Shown piece by piece: positions 54,152-63,109 of a stretch of 64,000 bases of DNA. Location of the stretch: assembly GCF_007743815.1 (NCBI RefSeq), contig NZ_CP036265.1, forward strand, positions 4,595,823-4,659,822, read 5' to 3'. How positions within the stretch are numbered: position 1 is the stretch's first letter; each line of letters opens with the position of its first letter. Position numbers and translations under genes: made by a program. Source of the stretch: Alienimonas californiensis. Lineage in GTDB: Bacteria > Planctomycetota > Planctomycetia > Planctomycetales > Planctomycetaceae. Under the pieces are notes generated by a model that was not told where the DNA came from, ran no database searches, and worked only from the letters and a program-made list of their open reading frames with translations.

Positions 54152-56439
54152 GTTCCTCGTTCGAACCGCTGAAACCAAAGCACGTTCTCGCCGACCTGAC
54201 GCCGGAGGGAAACGGGCTGAGAGGCAAGGCGACCGGGATGCTGCGAGCGAAAACCGGCCGGCTGACCCGAGAATTGCTCCGCGAACCGAGTCGCTTCGGA
54301 CTCGGCCAGTTGCCCGTCGTCAATAAACCGGATCGCACGACCACCGCCGTTTGTGGATATTGTTCGACCGGCTGCGGACTGAACGTGCATTTAAAGGACG
54401 GCCCCGACGGCGAACCGGGCGGCGGCGGGGCGATCGGTCTGACCCCAACGACCGACTACCCCGTGAACCTCGGCATGGCCTGCCCCAAGGGCTGGGAGGC
54501 CCTCGCGGTCCTCGACGCCCCCGACCGGGCGACGACGCCTCTCCTGAAAGACGCGAGCGGCAAACTGCGGCCGGTCGACTGGAACGTCGCCCTGGACGCC
54601 TTCTGCGACCGCATGAAGGCCGTCCAGCGGAAGCACGGGCCCGAATCCGTCGCCTTTCTCTCCACGGGACAGATTCCGACGGAGGAAATGGCGTTGCTCG
54701 GCTCGCTGACGAAGTTCGGCATGGGCGTCGTCCACGGCGACGGCAACACCCGCCAATGCATGGCGACGGCGGTGGTCGCCTACAAGCAGTCTTTCGGCTT
54801 CGACGCTCCGCCCTATACCTATCAAGACTTTGAGGAGAGCGACTGTCTGATCTTCGTCGGCGCCAACCTCTGCCTCGCCCACCCGATCATGTGGGAGCGG
54901 GTGATGCGGAATAAACGCCGGCCGGAGATTCTCGTCCTCGATCCGCGGGCGACGGAGACGGCAATGAACGCCACGCTCCACCTGCCGGCGAAGCCGAAAA
55001 GCGATCAGTCCTTTTTCTACGGACTGGCAAACTATTTCGTTCAGAACGGCTGGGTAGACCGCGAGTTCGTCTCGCAGCACACCGCCGGCTTTGAGGAGTA
55101 CGCGAAGTTCGTCGAGGCGTTCCCATTCGAACGGGTCTCCCGCGACACCGGTCTGCCGGTCGAGACATTGGTGGACGCAGCTCTTCGCATCCGGAGTCGG
55201 GAGCGTATCTCCTGCTGGTGGACGATGGGGGTCAACCAGAGTCACCAGGGCGTCCGCACCGCCCAGGCGATCATTAATTTCCAGTTGCTCACGGGCAACC
55301 TGGGCAAACCGGGGACGGGAGCGAATTCCATCACCGGACAGTGCAACGCGATGGGGTCACGGTTGTTCAGCAATACCACCGGACTGCTGGGCGGACGGGA
55401 CTTCAAGAAGCCCGAGCACCGAGCCGAGGTCGCAGAACTACTGGAGGTCCCCGAGCACTCGATCCAGACCGAAGACGGCCTCGCCTATCCAGAAATCATT
55501 GAGGGCGTTCTCAAGGGAAAGATCCGCGGTCTGTGGGTGATCGCGACGAACCCCGCCCATTCCTGGATCAACCGGAATCAGTTGGACGACGTACTCAGCC
55601 GGCTGGATTTTCTCGTGGTGCAGGACATGTATCACAGCACGGAGACGGCGCAGGTCGCGGACCTCGTGCTGCCGGCCGCGGGGTGGGGGGAGAAGGAGGG
55701 GACCTTTATCAACTCGGAGCGGCGGATCGGGCTGCTCAAAAAGGTGCGTCGGGCGCCGGGGCAGGCGCTGGCGGACTTCAGTATCTTTCAAGCGATCGCC
55801 GACCGCTGGGGCTGCGGGGCCCTGCTTCAACAATGGACGGACCCGGAGGCGGCGTTCCAGATTCTTAAACGGCTGTCGGCCGGGACCCCGTGCGATTTTA
55901 GCGGCGTCCGCGACTATCGCCATCTGGACGAGGCCGGCGGGGTTCAGTGGCCGTTTCCGGCGGAAGGAGGCGACGAAGCCGCCGAACGCCGGCTCTTCGC
56001 CGACGGGCAGTTTTATCATCGCGACGGCAAGGCGAAGTTCCTGTTCGAGGAGCCCCGTCCGCTGCCCGAACCGGCTGGCGGCAAGTACCCGTTCACGCTG
56101 CTGACCGGCCGCGGCAGCGCCAGTCAGTGGCACACGCAAACCCGGACCGCGAAGAGCGCGGTGCTCCGCAAGCTGTACCCCGAGGCGGTCTACGTGGAGG
56201 TGAACCCCCGCGACGCCCGCCGCCTCAAAGTCGCCCCGGAACAGGCCGTGCGCGTGGAAAGCCAGCGCGGTTCGATCCGGGCCAAAGCGTTCGTGACCAA
56301 CGGCGTCCCGGAGGGCTGCCTGTTCCTCCCGATGCACTATCCCGAGACCAATCAGCTGACGGACGGGCAGTTCGACCCCTACTCCCGACAGCCCGCCTAC
56401 AAGGCCTGCGCCGTGCGACTGCTCGCCGACGCAACTTAG
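54148..56439 (+). CDS. nasA: Assimilatory nitrate reductase, molybdopterin catalytic subunit (NasA/NarB type)
   Basis: 763 aa, ATG coupled to the Fe-S/anchor gene. Cytoplasmic or membrane-attached Mo-bisMGD enzyme reducing nitrate to nitrite. The [4Fe-4S] motif is C69-x2-C72-x3-C76-x35-C112. The Mo ligand is probably Cys204 in [21 protein letters not shown]. Family hallmarks include [41 protein letters not shown] (in part), and the C-terminal [20 protein letters not shown] and [27 protein letters not shown] in part. No Tat or signal peptide, as expected for an assimilatory enzyme. No C-terminal [2Fe-2S] domain; it resembles cyanobacterial NarB in length. Electron supply by the upstream fused subunit is inferred from linkage. 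Confidence 0.93.
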   Translation: MSSSFEPLKPKHVLADLTPEGNGLRGKATGMLRAKTGRLTRELLREPSRFGLGQLPVVNKPDRTTTAVCGYCSTGCGLNVHLKDGPDGEPGGGGAIGLTPTTDYPVNLGMACPKGWEALAVLDAPDRATTPLLKDASGKLRPVDWNVALDAFCDRMKAVQRKHGPESVAFLSTGQIPTEEMALLGSLTKFGMGVVHGDGNTRQCMATAVVAYKQSFGFDAPPYTYQDFEESDCLIFVGANLCLAHPIMWERVMRNKRRPEILVLDPRATETAMNATLHLPAKPKSDQSFFYGLANYFVQNGWVDREFVSQHTAGFEEYAKFVEAFPFERVSRDTGLPVETLVDAALRIRSRERISCWWTMGVNQSHQGVRTAQAIINFQLLTGNLGKPGTGANSITGQCNAMGSRLFSNTTGLLGGRDFKKPEHRAEVAELLEVPEHSIQTEDGLAYPEIIEGVLKGKIRGLWVIATNPAHSWINRNQLDDVLSRLDFLVVQDMYHSTETAQVADLVLPAAGWGEKEGTFINSERRIGLLKKVRRAPGQALADFSIFQAIADRWGCGALLQQWTDPEAAFQILKRLSAGTPCDFSGVRDYRHLDEAGGVQWPFPAEGGDEAAERRLFADGQFYHRDGKAKFLFEEPRPLPEPAGGKYPFTLLTGRGSASQWHTQTRTAKSAVLRKLYPEAVYVEVNPRDARRLKVAPEQAVRVESQRGSIRAKAFVTNGVPEGCLFLPMHYPETNQLTDGQFDPYSRQPAYKACAVRLLADAT

Positions 56440-56484
56440 CGGCTTGAAATCCGTCGCGACGCCGTGGGCGCCCCGACCGCTGAA

Positions 56485-56546
56485 TTCGATCGATCGAACC
56501 TCGGGGAGCCCCCCCCGGTCGTCTTCCCGCCGGCGCGACCGGCGGG
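56485..56546 (+). other. Palindrome and hairpin in the nasA-narK spacer
   Basis: The 237-bp spacer holds a 14-base palindrome TTCGATCGATCGAA (56485-56498) and a hairpin CCCGCCGG / CCGGCGGG (56526-56533 and 56539-56546, five-base loop). The first could be a regulator site, the second an mRNA processing or attenuation hairpin. Neither has been matched to a known motif. Confidence 0.35.
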
Positions 56547-56676
56547 CGGGTGAGTCGCCCGTCGGCGGCCGGGGGTGCGTCCGCCCCTGTTTCGACGTCT
56601 TCCGTTTCGTCCGCCCGTACGTCGCTCGCCCCATTTCTGCCCGCTCCTTCGAGTTTCCCTTCCCGAGACGTCTCCC

Positions 56677-58074
56677 ATGTCCGACCCCGCCGGCCGACCG
56701 CTGCCCGCCAATTCTCCGTTGAAGAAGGCGACGAGAATCCGCCTCTTCAATTTCTCTACGCCGCAGATGCGGGCGTTCCATATGTCGTGGTTCGCATTTT
56801 TCCTGTGCTTCTTCGCATGGTTTGGCCTCGCCCCGCTGATGGCGGTGGTGCGAGAAGAGATGAGCCTGACGCCGGACCAGATTGGCTGGCTGATGATTGG
56901 TTCGGTCTCGGTGACGATCGTCGCGAGACTGATGATCGGTTGGCTGTGCGACCGGATCGGGCCTCGGCTGTGCTATACGGGGCTGTTGATCCTCGGTTCG
57001 CTGCCGGTCATGGGCGTGGGTTTTGCCGAGGATTTTAAGACGCTGCTGGCGTTCCGGGTGGCGATCGGCGCGATCGGGGCCAGCTTTGTGATCACGCAGT
57101 ATCATACCAGCGTGATGTTCGCCTCGAACGTCGTGGGCACCGCCAACGCGACGACCGCGGGCTGGGGCAACCTGGGCGGGGGCGTCACGCAGTTCGTGAT
57201 GCCGTTCGTGATGACCTCCGTGTTCATGGGAGCCTTCGGGTTCAGCGATTACTGGGGTTGGCGGGCGAGCATGTTCCTCGCCGGGGCGGTCTGCTTCCTC
57301 ACGGGCGTGGCGTATTACTTTCTGACGCAGGACGCCCCGGAAGGGAACCTGAGGGAGTTGCGAGCCGCGGGGAAGCTGCCGCCGGCCAGCAGCACGAACG
57401 GCACGTTCGTCGAGGCCTGCCGTGACCTTCGGGTGTGGACGCTGTTCGTGATCTACGGGGCCTGCTTCGGGGTTGAACTGACAATCAACAACATTGCCGC
57501 GTTGCACTTCGCCGACAATTACGGCATGGGCCTGAAGGCGGCGGGGCTGGCGGCGGCGGCGTTCGGGTTGATGAACCTGTTCGCCCGCAGTCTGGGCGGC
57601 CATATCGGGGATGTCCTCGGCGGCAAAAACGGCTTGCGAGGCCGCGTGCTGTGGCTGTTCGCGGCGCTGTTCGCCGAGGGACTGGCGCTGATGCTGTTCT
57701 CCCAGATGAGCGCGTTGGCCCTGGCGATCCCGGCCCTCATCCTGTTCAGCCTGTTCACGCAGATGAGCGAGGGCGCCACGTTCTCCGTCGTGCCGTTCAT
57801 TAATAAGAAATGCCTCGGTTCGGTGGCGGGCATCGTGGGGGCCGGCGGGAACGCCGGCGCCGTCGCGGCCGCGTTCCTCTTCAAGACGGAAACCGCCTGG
57901 TGGTCCACGGGGCTGCTGATCCTCGGCGGAATTGTGACGTGCGTTTCCTTCCTGGCGTTCGCCGTGCGGTTCGCGCCGGAGACCGAAGCCGCCGCCCGCA
58001 GAGAATTCGAGCAGGCTCGGGGCGAGGGCGCCCGTCGCGAGCTGGTCGGCGGTCTGGCGCCGTCCCCCGCATGA
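56677..58074 (+). CDS. Nitrate/nitrite transporter of the NarK/NrtP (NNP) major facilitator family
   Basis: 465 aa, twelve hydrophobic segments, inner membrane. The NNP signatures are clear: TAGWGNLGGGVTQFVMPFVM (motif G-W-G-N-L-G-G-G) and GIVGAGGNAGAVAAAFLFK (G-A-G-G-N-A-G). RAFHMSWFAFFLCFFAWFG at the start is typical of NarK/NrtP. ATG 56677 gives a cytoplasmic N-terminus; an earlier in-frame ATG does not look like protein. It imports nitrate and may export nitrite. Downstream of nasA by 237 bp, with nirA 112 bp after it. Confidence 0.93.
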   Translation: MSDPAGRPLPANSPLKKATRIRLFNFSTPQMRAFHMSWFAFFLCFFAWFGLAPLMAVVREEMSLTPDQIGWLMIGSVSVTIVARLMIGWLCDRIGPRLCYTGLLILGSLPVMGVGFAEDFKTLLAFRVAIGAIGASFVITQYHTSVMFASNVVGTANATTAGWGNLGGGVTQFVMPFVMTSVFMGAFGFSDYWGWRASMFLAGAVCFLTGVAYYFLTQDAPEGNLRELRAAGKLPPASSTNGTFVEACRDLRVWTLFVIYGACFGVELTINNIAALHFADNYGMGLKAAGLAAAAFGLMNLFARSLGGHIGDVLGGKNGLRGRVLWLFAALFAEGLALMLFSQMSALALAIPALILFSLFTQMSEGATFSVVPFINKKCLGSVAGIVGAGGNAGAVAAAFLFKTETAWWSTGLLILGGIVTCVSFLAFAVRFAPETEAAARREFEQARGEGARRELVGGLAPSPA

Positions 58075-58186
58075 CACAAGGACGGCGCCGCGGGACACGG
58101 TGCCGACGGTCTGCCCGGGGCAGGGACGTCCCGGTTCGGTCCGGCGATGAACTTCTTCAGTCCTCAAGACGAACACTTCGACTCCG

Positions 58187-60037
58187 ATGTCCAAAGCGAA
58201 CGGGTTTACCGCCGATCAACAGTCTTATCTCCAGGGCTTCGCCCTGGGGTCAGACGTCGCTCGCAAGGTGCACAGCCTGCCGGTGCTCAGCGGCAGCGCC
58301 GCCGGGTCGGCGGGCAGCGTGATCGAGGTCGGCCCCAACGGGGCCTCCGTGGGAGCGGCGCCCGCGGGACCGCCAGCGCCCGGGCTCTTGCCGATGCATG
58401 CGGAGGCTCAAAACATGTTCCTTTCGAACGGCAAAAAACTGTCCAAGGAGGAACAGGCCAAACGCGACAAAAACCCGCTGGAGATGTGGGGCCAAATCAG
58501 AACGTCGGCCGCCGCCGGCGAATTCCCCAAGGGGACGGACGTCTTTCTCTATAAGTTTCAGGGTCTATTCTTCGTCGCCCCGAACCAGCGCTCGTTCATG
58601 TGCCGCCTCCGCGTCCCCGGGGGCGAATTGAAAAGCTGGCAGTTCCGCGGGCTGGCGGATCTCGCGGAGACGTCCGGCGGCGGCTACCTGGACGTGACGA
58701 CGCGGGCGAACCTGCAGATCCGCGAAATTCCCGCCGAACAGGGACCGTCCACGCTTCAGGCGCTGAACGAACTGGGGATCGTTCCCCGCGGCTCCGGGGG
58801 GGATAACGTCCGCAACGTCACCGCCGCGGCGACCAGCGGGATCGACCCGCAGGAGCTGATCGAAACGCTGCCGATCGCGAAGGAGATGCACCATCACATC
58901 CTCCACCACCGGGAGCTGTACGGCCTGCCGCGGAAGTTTAATATCAGCTTCGACGGCGGCGGCCGCATCGCCACGCTGGAAGACACCAACGACATCGGCT
59001 TTCAAGCCGTCACAGTGTCTGAGGAGACCGCGACCGACAGCGTCCCCTCCGGCATTTATTACCGCCTAACGCTCGGCGGCATCACCGGCCACAAAGACTT
59101 CGCCCGTCACACCGGCGTGCTGCTGACGCCGGAGGAATGCGTACCCGTCGCGGACGCGATCCTTCGGGTGTTCATCAAGAACGGCGACCGCACCGATCGG
59201 AACCGGGCCCGTCTTAAATATGTGCTGGACGACTGGGGCTTCCCGAAGTTCGTCGCAGCCGTCGAGGAGGAACTCGGCCGGCCCTTCCGCAAAGCGGACG
59301 ACGCCGTTTATCAGCTCCCCAAATCGCCGGACCGCTGGGCTCACGTCGGCATCCACCCTCAGAGACAAAAGGGAAAGAACTGGATCGGCGTCGTGCTGCC
59401 CGTCGGGCGGATGACCTGCGAGCAGGTTCGCGGGCTAGCCGACGTCGCGGATCGCTACGGTTCCGGCAAGATCCGGCTGACGGTCTGGCAGAACCTGATT
59501 CTTCCCGACGTCGCGGAAGAGAACCTGGACGCCGCCCAGGCCGCGATCGAGGCGACGGGGTTGCATTGGAAGGCCTCGAGCGTCCGCAGCGGACTCGTCG
59601 CCTGCACGGGCAACGCCGGCTGTAAGTTCGCGGCCGCCGACACGAAAGGACAGGCGATGGCGCTTGCGGCGTATCTCGACGAGCGAATTGAGCTGGACGT
59701 GCCCATTAACATCCACTTCACCGGCTGCCCGAACAGCTGCGCCCAGCATTATATCGGCGACATCGGCTTCCGCGGCACAAAGGTGGAGCGCGGCGAGGAG
59801 ATGGTCGAGGGCTACGAGCTGGTCGTCGGCGGGGGCTATGCGGACCGACAGGCCGTCGCCCGGTCGCTGTTCGGAGAGGTCGCCTTCGAGGACGTCCCGT
59901 CGCTCGTACACAACCTGCTGGAGCATTACCTCCGCGAACGGGACGGGATGGAGAGCTTCGCCGCCTTCGCCGCCCGCCGCACCGACGACGACCTCAAAAC
60001 AGCCTCGGGATACACGCCTCCCGTGGCCGCAGCCTGA
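58187..60037 (+). CDS. nirA: Ferredoxin-type nitrite reductase NirA (siroheme, 4Fe-4S)
   Basis: 616 aa. Reduces nitrite to ammonium with siroheme and a [4Fe-4S] cluster. The cluster cysteines are C473 and C479 ([17 protein letters not shown]) and C514 and C518 ([21 protein letters not shown]). Two parallel nitrite/sulfite reductase halves are visible: [25 protein letters not shown] in part, then [24 protein letters not shown] in part. The N-terminal residues 7-18 ([12 protein letters not shown]) form a motif also found in the next gene product. The extension of about 85 residues before the reductase part is longer than in most NirA. Predicted partner is the flavoprotein encoded by the next gene. 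Confidence 0.93.
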   Translation: MSKANGFTADQQSYLQGFALGSDVARKVHSLPVLSGSAAGSAGSVIEVGPNGASVGAAPAGPPAPGLLPMHAEAQNMFLSNGKKLSKEEQAKRDKNPLEMWGQIRTSAAAGEFPKGTDVFLYKFQGLFFVAPNQRSFMCRLRVPGGELKSWQFRGLADLAETSGGGYLDVTTRANLQIREIPAEQGPSTLQALNELGIVPRGSGGDNVRNVTAAATSGIDPQELIETLPIAKEMHHHILHHRELYGLPRKFNISFDGGGRIATLEDTNDIGFQAVTVSEETATDSVPSGIYYRLTLGGITGHKDFARHTGVLLTPEECVPVADAILRVFIKNGDRTDRNRARLKYVLDDWGFPKFVAAVEEELGRPFRKADDAVYQLPKSPDRWAHVGIHPQRQKGKNWIGVVLPVGRMTCEQVRGLADVADRYGSGKIRLTVWQNLILPDVAEENLDAAQAAIEATGLHWKASSVRSGLVACTGNAGCKFAAADTKGQAMALAAYLDERIELDVPINIHFTGCPNSCAQHYIGDIGFRGTKVERGEEMVEGYELVVGGGYADRQAVARSLFGEVAFEDVPSLVHNLLEHYLRERDGMESFAAFAARRTDDDLKTASGYTPPVAAA

Positions 60038-60078
60038 CGTTCACCGTTCTTCTCCGGCTCTCCTCTCGAACTGCACCC

Positions 60079-61704
60079 ATGTCCCAACTTCAACAGACGC
60101 CGTTCGCCCTGATCCCGGACACCGCCCCGTTCGACGTGGAGCAGCGGGCCTGGCTGAACGGATTTCTCGCCGGCTGGGTCGGTCTGCAGAACGCCGGCGG
60201 CCCTGCCTCCGCCGCGGCGACCGCCGCGGTGCAGGGCCTCGTGGCCGGGGCGAGCGGCGAAGCCGCCGCCAACGCAGAGGAGGCTGAGGGGGAAGAAGAC
60301 TTCCCCTGGCACGACGATGCGCTGCCGATGGAGGAGCGGATGGAACTCGCCGAGGGCAGGCCGCTCAAACGCAAATTGATGGCCGCGATGGCTCAGTTGA
60401 ACTGCGGGAGTTGCGGCTACCTCTGCCAGACCTACGCGGAGGCGATCGCCGACGGCTCCGAAAAGAGCCTGAAGAAATGCACCCCCGGCGGGAAGGAGAC
60501 CGCCAGGAAACTGAAGGAACTGGTCGCGGAGGTCCCGCCGAACGTCGCCGCCGACGCTCCCGCCGCCGTCCCGGCCGACTCCGGTTCGACCTGGACGCGG
60601 GACAACCCGTTCCCCGCCACGCTGCTGGCCGTGCGCAACCTCAACGGCGAGGGCTCCGCGAAGTATACGTCGCACGTCGAGATCGACCTTTCCGGCAGCG
60701 ATCTGGCGTATGAGGTCGGCGATTCGCTCGGCCTCTATCCCACCAACTGCGGCGAACTGGTCGACGAGGTGCTGGCCGAACTCGGGGCGGATCCGATCGC
60801 CGTCGTCACCCCGCCGGTCGGCGACCCGTGTTCGCTGCGGCAGGCTCTGATCGGACGCGTTTGCCTGACGGAGGTGACGGACGAACTGTTGGAAGCCCTA
60901 ATCCCGCGGTGCGCAGATCCGGCCGACGCGGAGCTGCTCAAGTTGGCGCTGGACGACCCGGACGCCATCGAGGGCTGGGACGTGCTGGACGTATTGCGGG
61001 CGGTCCGATCGGCGAAGATCGGGTTCGACCCCTTCCTGCAAACGCTCTCCCCGTTGCAGCCGCGTTTATATTCGATCAGCAGTTCGCCGAAGGCCCACCC
61101 GGGGCAGGTGCACCTCACCGTGGGGCGGGTGGAGTGGGAACGCGGCGCGAGGAAACGGAAGGGCGTCGCCAGCACGATGCTCGCCGATCGGCTGCGGGTG
61201 GGCGAGACGGTTCGGGTGTTCGTGCAGAAATCGCACGGCTTTACCGTGCCCCCGGACCCGCAGGCGCCGGCAATCATGATCGGCCCCGGGACCGGGATCG
61301 CCCCGTTCCGGGCTTTCCTAGAGGAGCGGGCAGTCACGAACGCCCCGGGCCGCAACTGGCTGTTTTTCGGCGACCAGCGGGGCGAAACGGACTTTCTCTA
61401 TCGGGACGAGTTTGACGCCCTCCGCGACCGCGGCGTGTTGCACCGACTCGACACCGCCTTCAGCCGGGACCAGGAAGCGAAGATCTACGTGCAGAACCGC
61501 ATGCTGGAGGCCGCGGACGAACTCTACGACTGGCTGAGCGAAGGGGCGTACCTCTACGTCTGCGGGGATGCGAAGCGGATGGCGGTGGACGTGGACCGCG
61601 CGCTGCACTCCATCGTCGCCGACCGGGCCGGCGGGGAGGCGGCGGCGAAAGCATTCGTGCAGGACTTGAAGAAGTCGAAGCGGTACTGTCGGGACGTGTA
61701 TTAA
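60079..61704 (+). CDS. NADPH/FAD flavoprotein reductase with an extra N-terminal Fe-S domain (CysJ-like, no flavodoxin)
   Basis: 541 aa. The C-terminal two thirds are the CysJ/cytochrome P450 reductase FAD-NADP module: DLAYEVGDSLGLYPTN, RLYSISSSPKAHPGQVHLTVG (RxYS-type FAD motif), PAIMIGPGTGIAPFRAFLEER, ASTMLADRL, and a C-terminal DVY aromatic. The flavodoxin domain of CysJ is absent. Instead residues 109-134 carry C109-G-S-C112-x3-C116-x17-C134, a ferredoxin-like [4Fe-4S] domain with Pro-Gly-Gly after the last Cys, similar to domains in nitrate/sulfite reductase flavoproteins. Residues 18-29 (FDVEQRAWLNGF) share the motif seen in NirA. It would pass NADPH electrons to NirA. 41 bp after nirA. 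Confidence 0.88.
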   Translation: MSQLQQTPFALIPDTAPFDVEQRAWLNGFLAGWVGLQNAGGPASAAATAAVQGLVAGASGEAAANAEEAEGEEDFPWHDDALPMEERMELAEGRPLKRKLMAAMAQLNCGSCGYLCQTYAEAIADGSEKSLKKCTPGGKETARKLKELVAEVPPNVAADAPAAVPADSGSTWTRDNPFPATLLAVRNLNGEGSAKYTSHVEIDLSGSDLAYEVGDSLGLYPTNCGELVDEVLAELGADPIAVVTPPVGDPCSLRQALIGRVCLTEVTDELLEALIPRCADPADAELLKLALDDPDAIEGWDVLDVLRAVRSAKIGFDPFLQTLSPLQPRLYSISSSPKAHPGQVHLTVGRVEWERGARKRKGVASTMLADRLRVGETVRVFVQKSHGFTVPPDPQAPAIMIGPGTGIAPFRAFLEERAVTNAPGRNWLFFGDQRGETDFLYRDEFDALRDRGVLHRLDTAFSRDQEAKIYVQNRMLEAADELYDWLSEGAYLYVCGDAKRMAVDVDRALHSIVADRAGGEAAAKAFVQDLKKSKRYCRDVY

Positions 61705-61728
61705 TCCGCGTCCGTCAGGAGCCGACCC

Positions 61729-62130
61729 GTGCCCGATTCGCCCCGCACCCCGCCGCCCGGCGACCGCCCGGAGGGCAAGAAGCTGCCCGGCACCTACCGG
61801 GCGTTCGCGGCGAAGTTTCCGGAGGTCGTCGCGCAGCACGAACGGATGGCAAAAGCCGTCGACGCCGCCGGCCCTTTGGACGCAAAAACGACGTTCCTCA
61901 TTAAAATCGGCATCTCGCTGGGCGCCGGGTTGGAGTCGGCGCTGCGGAGCCACGTCCGCCGGGCGATGGCGGCCGGGGCGACGGAACAGGAGGTCGAACA
62001 GGCAATTCTGTTAGGCATGAACACCTGCGGCTTCCCAGCGACGGTCGCCGCGTGGAGCTGGGCCCAGGTGCAGTTCGCCCGGGAACGGGCCGACCGCGAG
62101 GCCCGCGGCGAACCGGACGACGAGGAATGA
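61729..62130 (+). CDS. Carboxymuconolactone decarboxylase/AhpD-like protein without catalytic cysteines
   Basis: 133 aa from a GTG start, helical. The CMD/AhpD core is recognisable: AKTTFLIKIGISLGAGLESALRSHVRRAMAAGATEQEVEQAILLG in part, ending with His75. AhpD has two Cys at four and seven positions before this His; here they are Ala71 and Leu68. So a peroxidase-related role is unlikely and a small-molecule binding or structural role more likely. Placement between the flavoprotein and mobA (ATGA overlap with mobA) argues that it belongs to the nitrate operon. What it does there is unknown. Confidence 0.72.
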   Translation: MPDSPRTPPPGDRPEGKKLPGTYRAFAAKFPEVVAQHERMAKAVDAAGPLDAKTTFLIKIGISLGAGLESALRSHVRRAMAAGATEQEVEQAILLGMNTCGFPATVAAWSWAQVQFARERADREARGEPDDEE

Positions 62131-62771
62131 ACGGCCCCGCCGCGGGGCTGCCCGCCTACGTACTGGCCGGGGGACGGAGCCGCCGGTTCGGTTCGGACAA
62201 GGCGCTGGCGGACCGGAACGGGGAACCGGCGCTGGTGCGATTGGTTCACGCGTTGAATGCGGCGGGGGCCGCGTCGGTCGCTGCCGTGGCCCGTGAGGCG
62301 GGGCGTTATGACGGCGTCGGAGTGCGGACGATTGCCGACGCCGTGGCGGACGCCGGGCCGCTCGCCGGTCTCGAAACCGCCCTCGCCGACGCCACCACCC
62401 GGGGCGGGGGATGGATCCTCGCAGTCAGTTGCGACCTGTTCGACGTGCCGGCGCCGTGGATCGCTCGGCTGCGGACCGCCGCGACTGCTGAGCGACTCGC
62501 CGTTGCCTTCCGGCCGGACCGGTGGGAGCCGTTCCCGGGTCTGTATCACGTCGATCTGCTCCCGACGGTGCGGGCTCAGTTGGGCGGAAATCAACGCTCC
62601 TTCCAGGTGCTGCTCTCGGCTCCCGACGCCCGGGCCGTGACCGTTCCCCCGCCGCCGGACTGGCCGACGCGGCCCTCCTACAACACCCCCGCCGAACTAC
62701 GGGCCGGCCCCGACGGCGACAGCCGACCACCGCCGAAAATCGCCGGCGGGATTCGACCGGGCGACGGGTAA
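62127..62771 (+). CDS. mobA: Molybdenum cofactor guanylyltransferase
   Basis: 214 aa, ATG in an ATGA overlap with the AhpD-like gene. Attaches GMP to molybdopterin to form the MGD cofactor needed by NasA. The nucleotide-binding motif LAGGRSRRFGSDK lies at residues 13-25 and the L-A-V-S-C-D-L-F-D metal/nucleotide motif near 113. FRPDRWEPFPGLYHVDLLPTV is characteristic of the MobA C-terminal half. Last gene of the operon; its link with nitrate reductase is functional as well as positional. Confidence 0.9.
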   Translation: MNGPAAGLPAYVLAGGRSRRFGSDKALADRNGEPALVRLVHALNAAGAASVAAVAREAGRYDGVGVRTIADAVADAGPLAGLETALADATTRGGGWILAVSCDLFDVPAPWIARLRTAATAERLAVAFRPDRWEPFPGLYHVDLLPTVRAQLGGNQRSFQVLLSAPDARAVTVPPPPDWPTRPSYNTPAELRAGPDGDSRPPPKIAGGIRPGDG

Positions 62772-63085
62772 GCCCACAGGCAGACGACGCGGAGTTCGAT
62801 CCCGGAACGGCCGACGGCCGCCCCGAGACAGGGTCACGGGGCGGCCGCGGCGTGGGAGGGCTCCTTGGGGAGGGGGGGGGCGGCTCAGAATCGCACTCCC
62901 TGTCGCCGCCTTCGACACAGCGAGAGCGCCTGACCGCTTCGCGGCGTGCGGGCCGAGATCGACGCCCCGGGACAAGTCCGCACCTGCCGCCGGGGATCGG
63001 CTGAGCCGGGATTCGCCACGACGCTCCGTTCGCCCCGCCGCGCGAAGCCCCGCCTCGCGGCCGGCCCGCCACAGTGTCCGATCCG
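62772..63085. other. Spacer between mobA and the convergent oxidoreductase gene
   Basis: About 314 bp with no credible gene. Contains a nine-base G run (62872-62880). No promoter or repeat found; coding-like frames here lack protein features. Confidence 0.4.
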
Positions 63086-63109
63086 CCCGACGGTCTATCG
63101 ACCGTCGGG
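63086..63109 (-). terminator. Hairpin overlapping the end of the FAD oxidoreductase gene
   Basis: CCCGACGGTC (63086-63095) and GACCGTCGGG (63100-63109) form a perfect ten-pair stem with a TATC loop. The stop codon (TAG, minus strand 63097-63095) lies in it, so it acts as terminator for the minus-strand gene and could also block reading from mobA. Confidence 0.55.

Noticed and set aside
62868..62885. Run of nine G bases as an assembly error or switch
   Set aside because: It lies in non-coding sequence with no gene whose frame it could change, so it gives no testable signal from this sequence.
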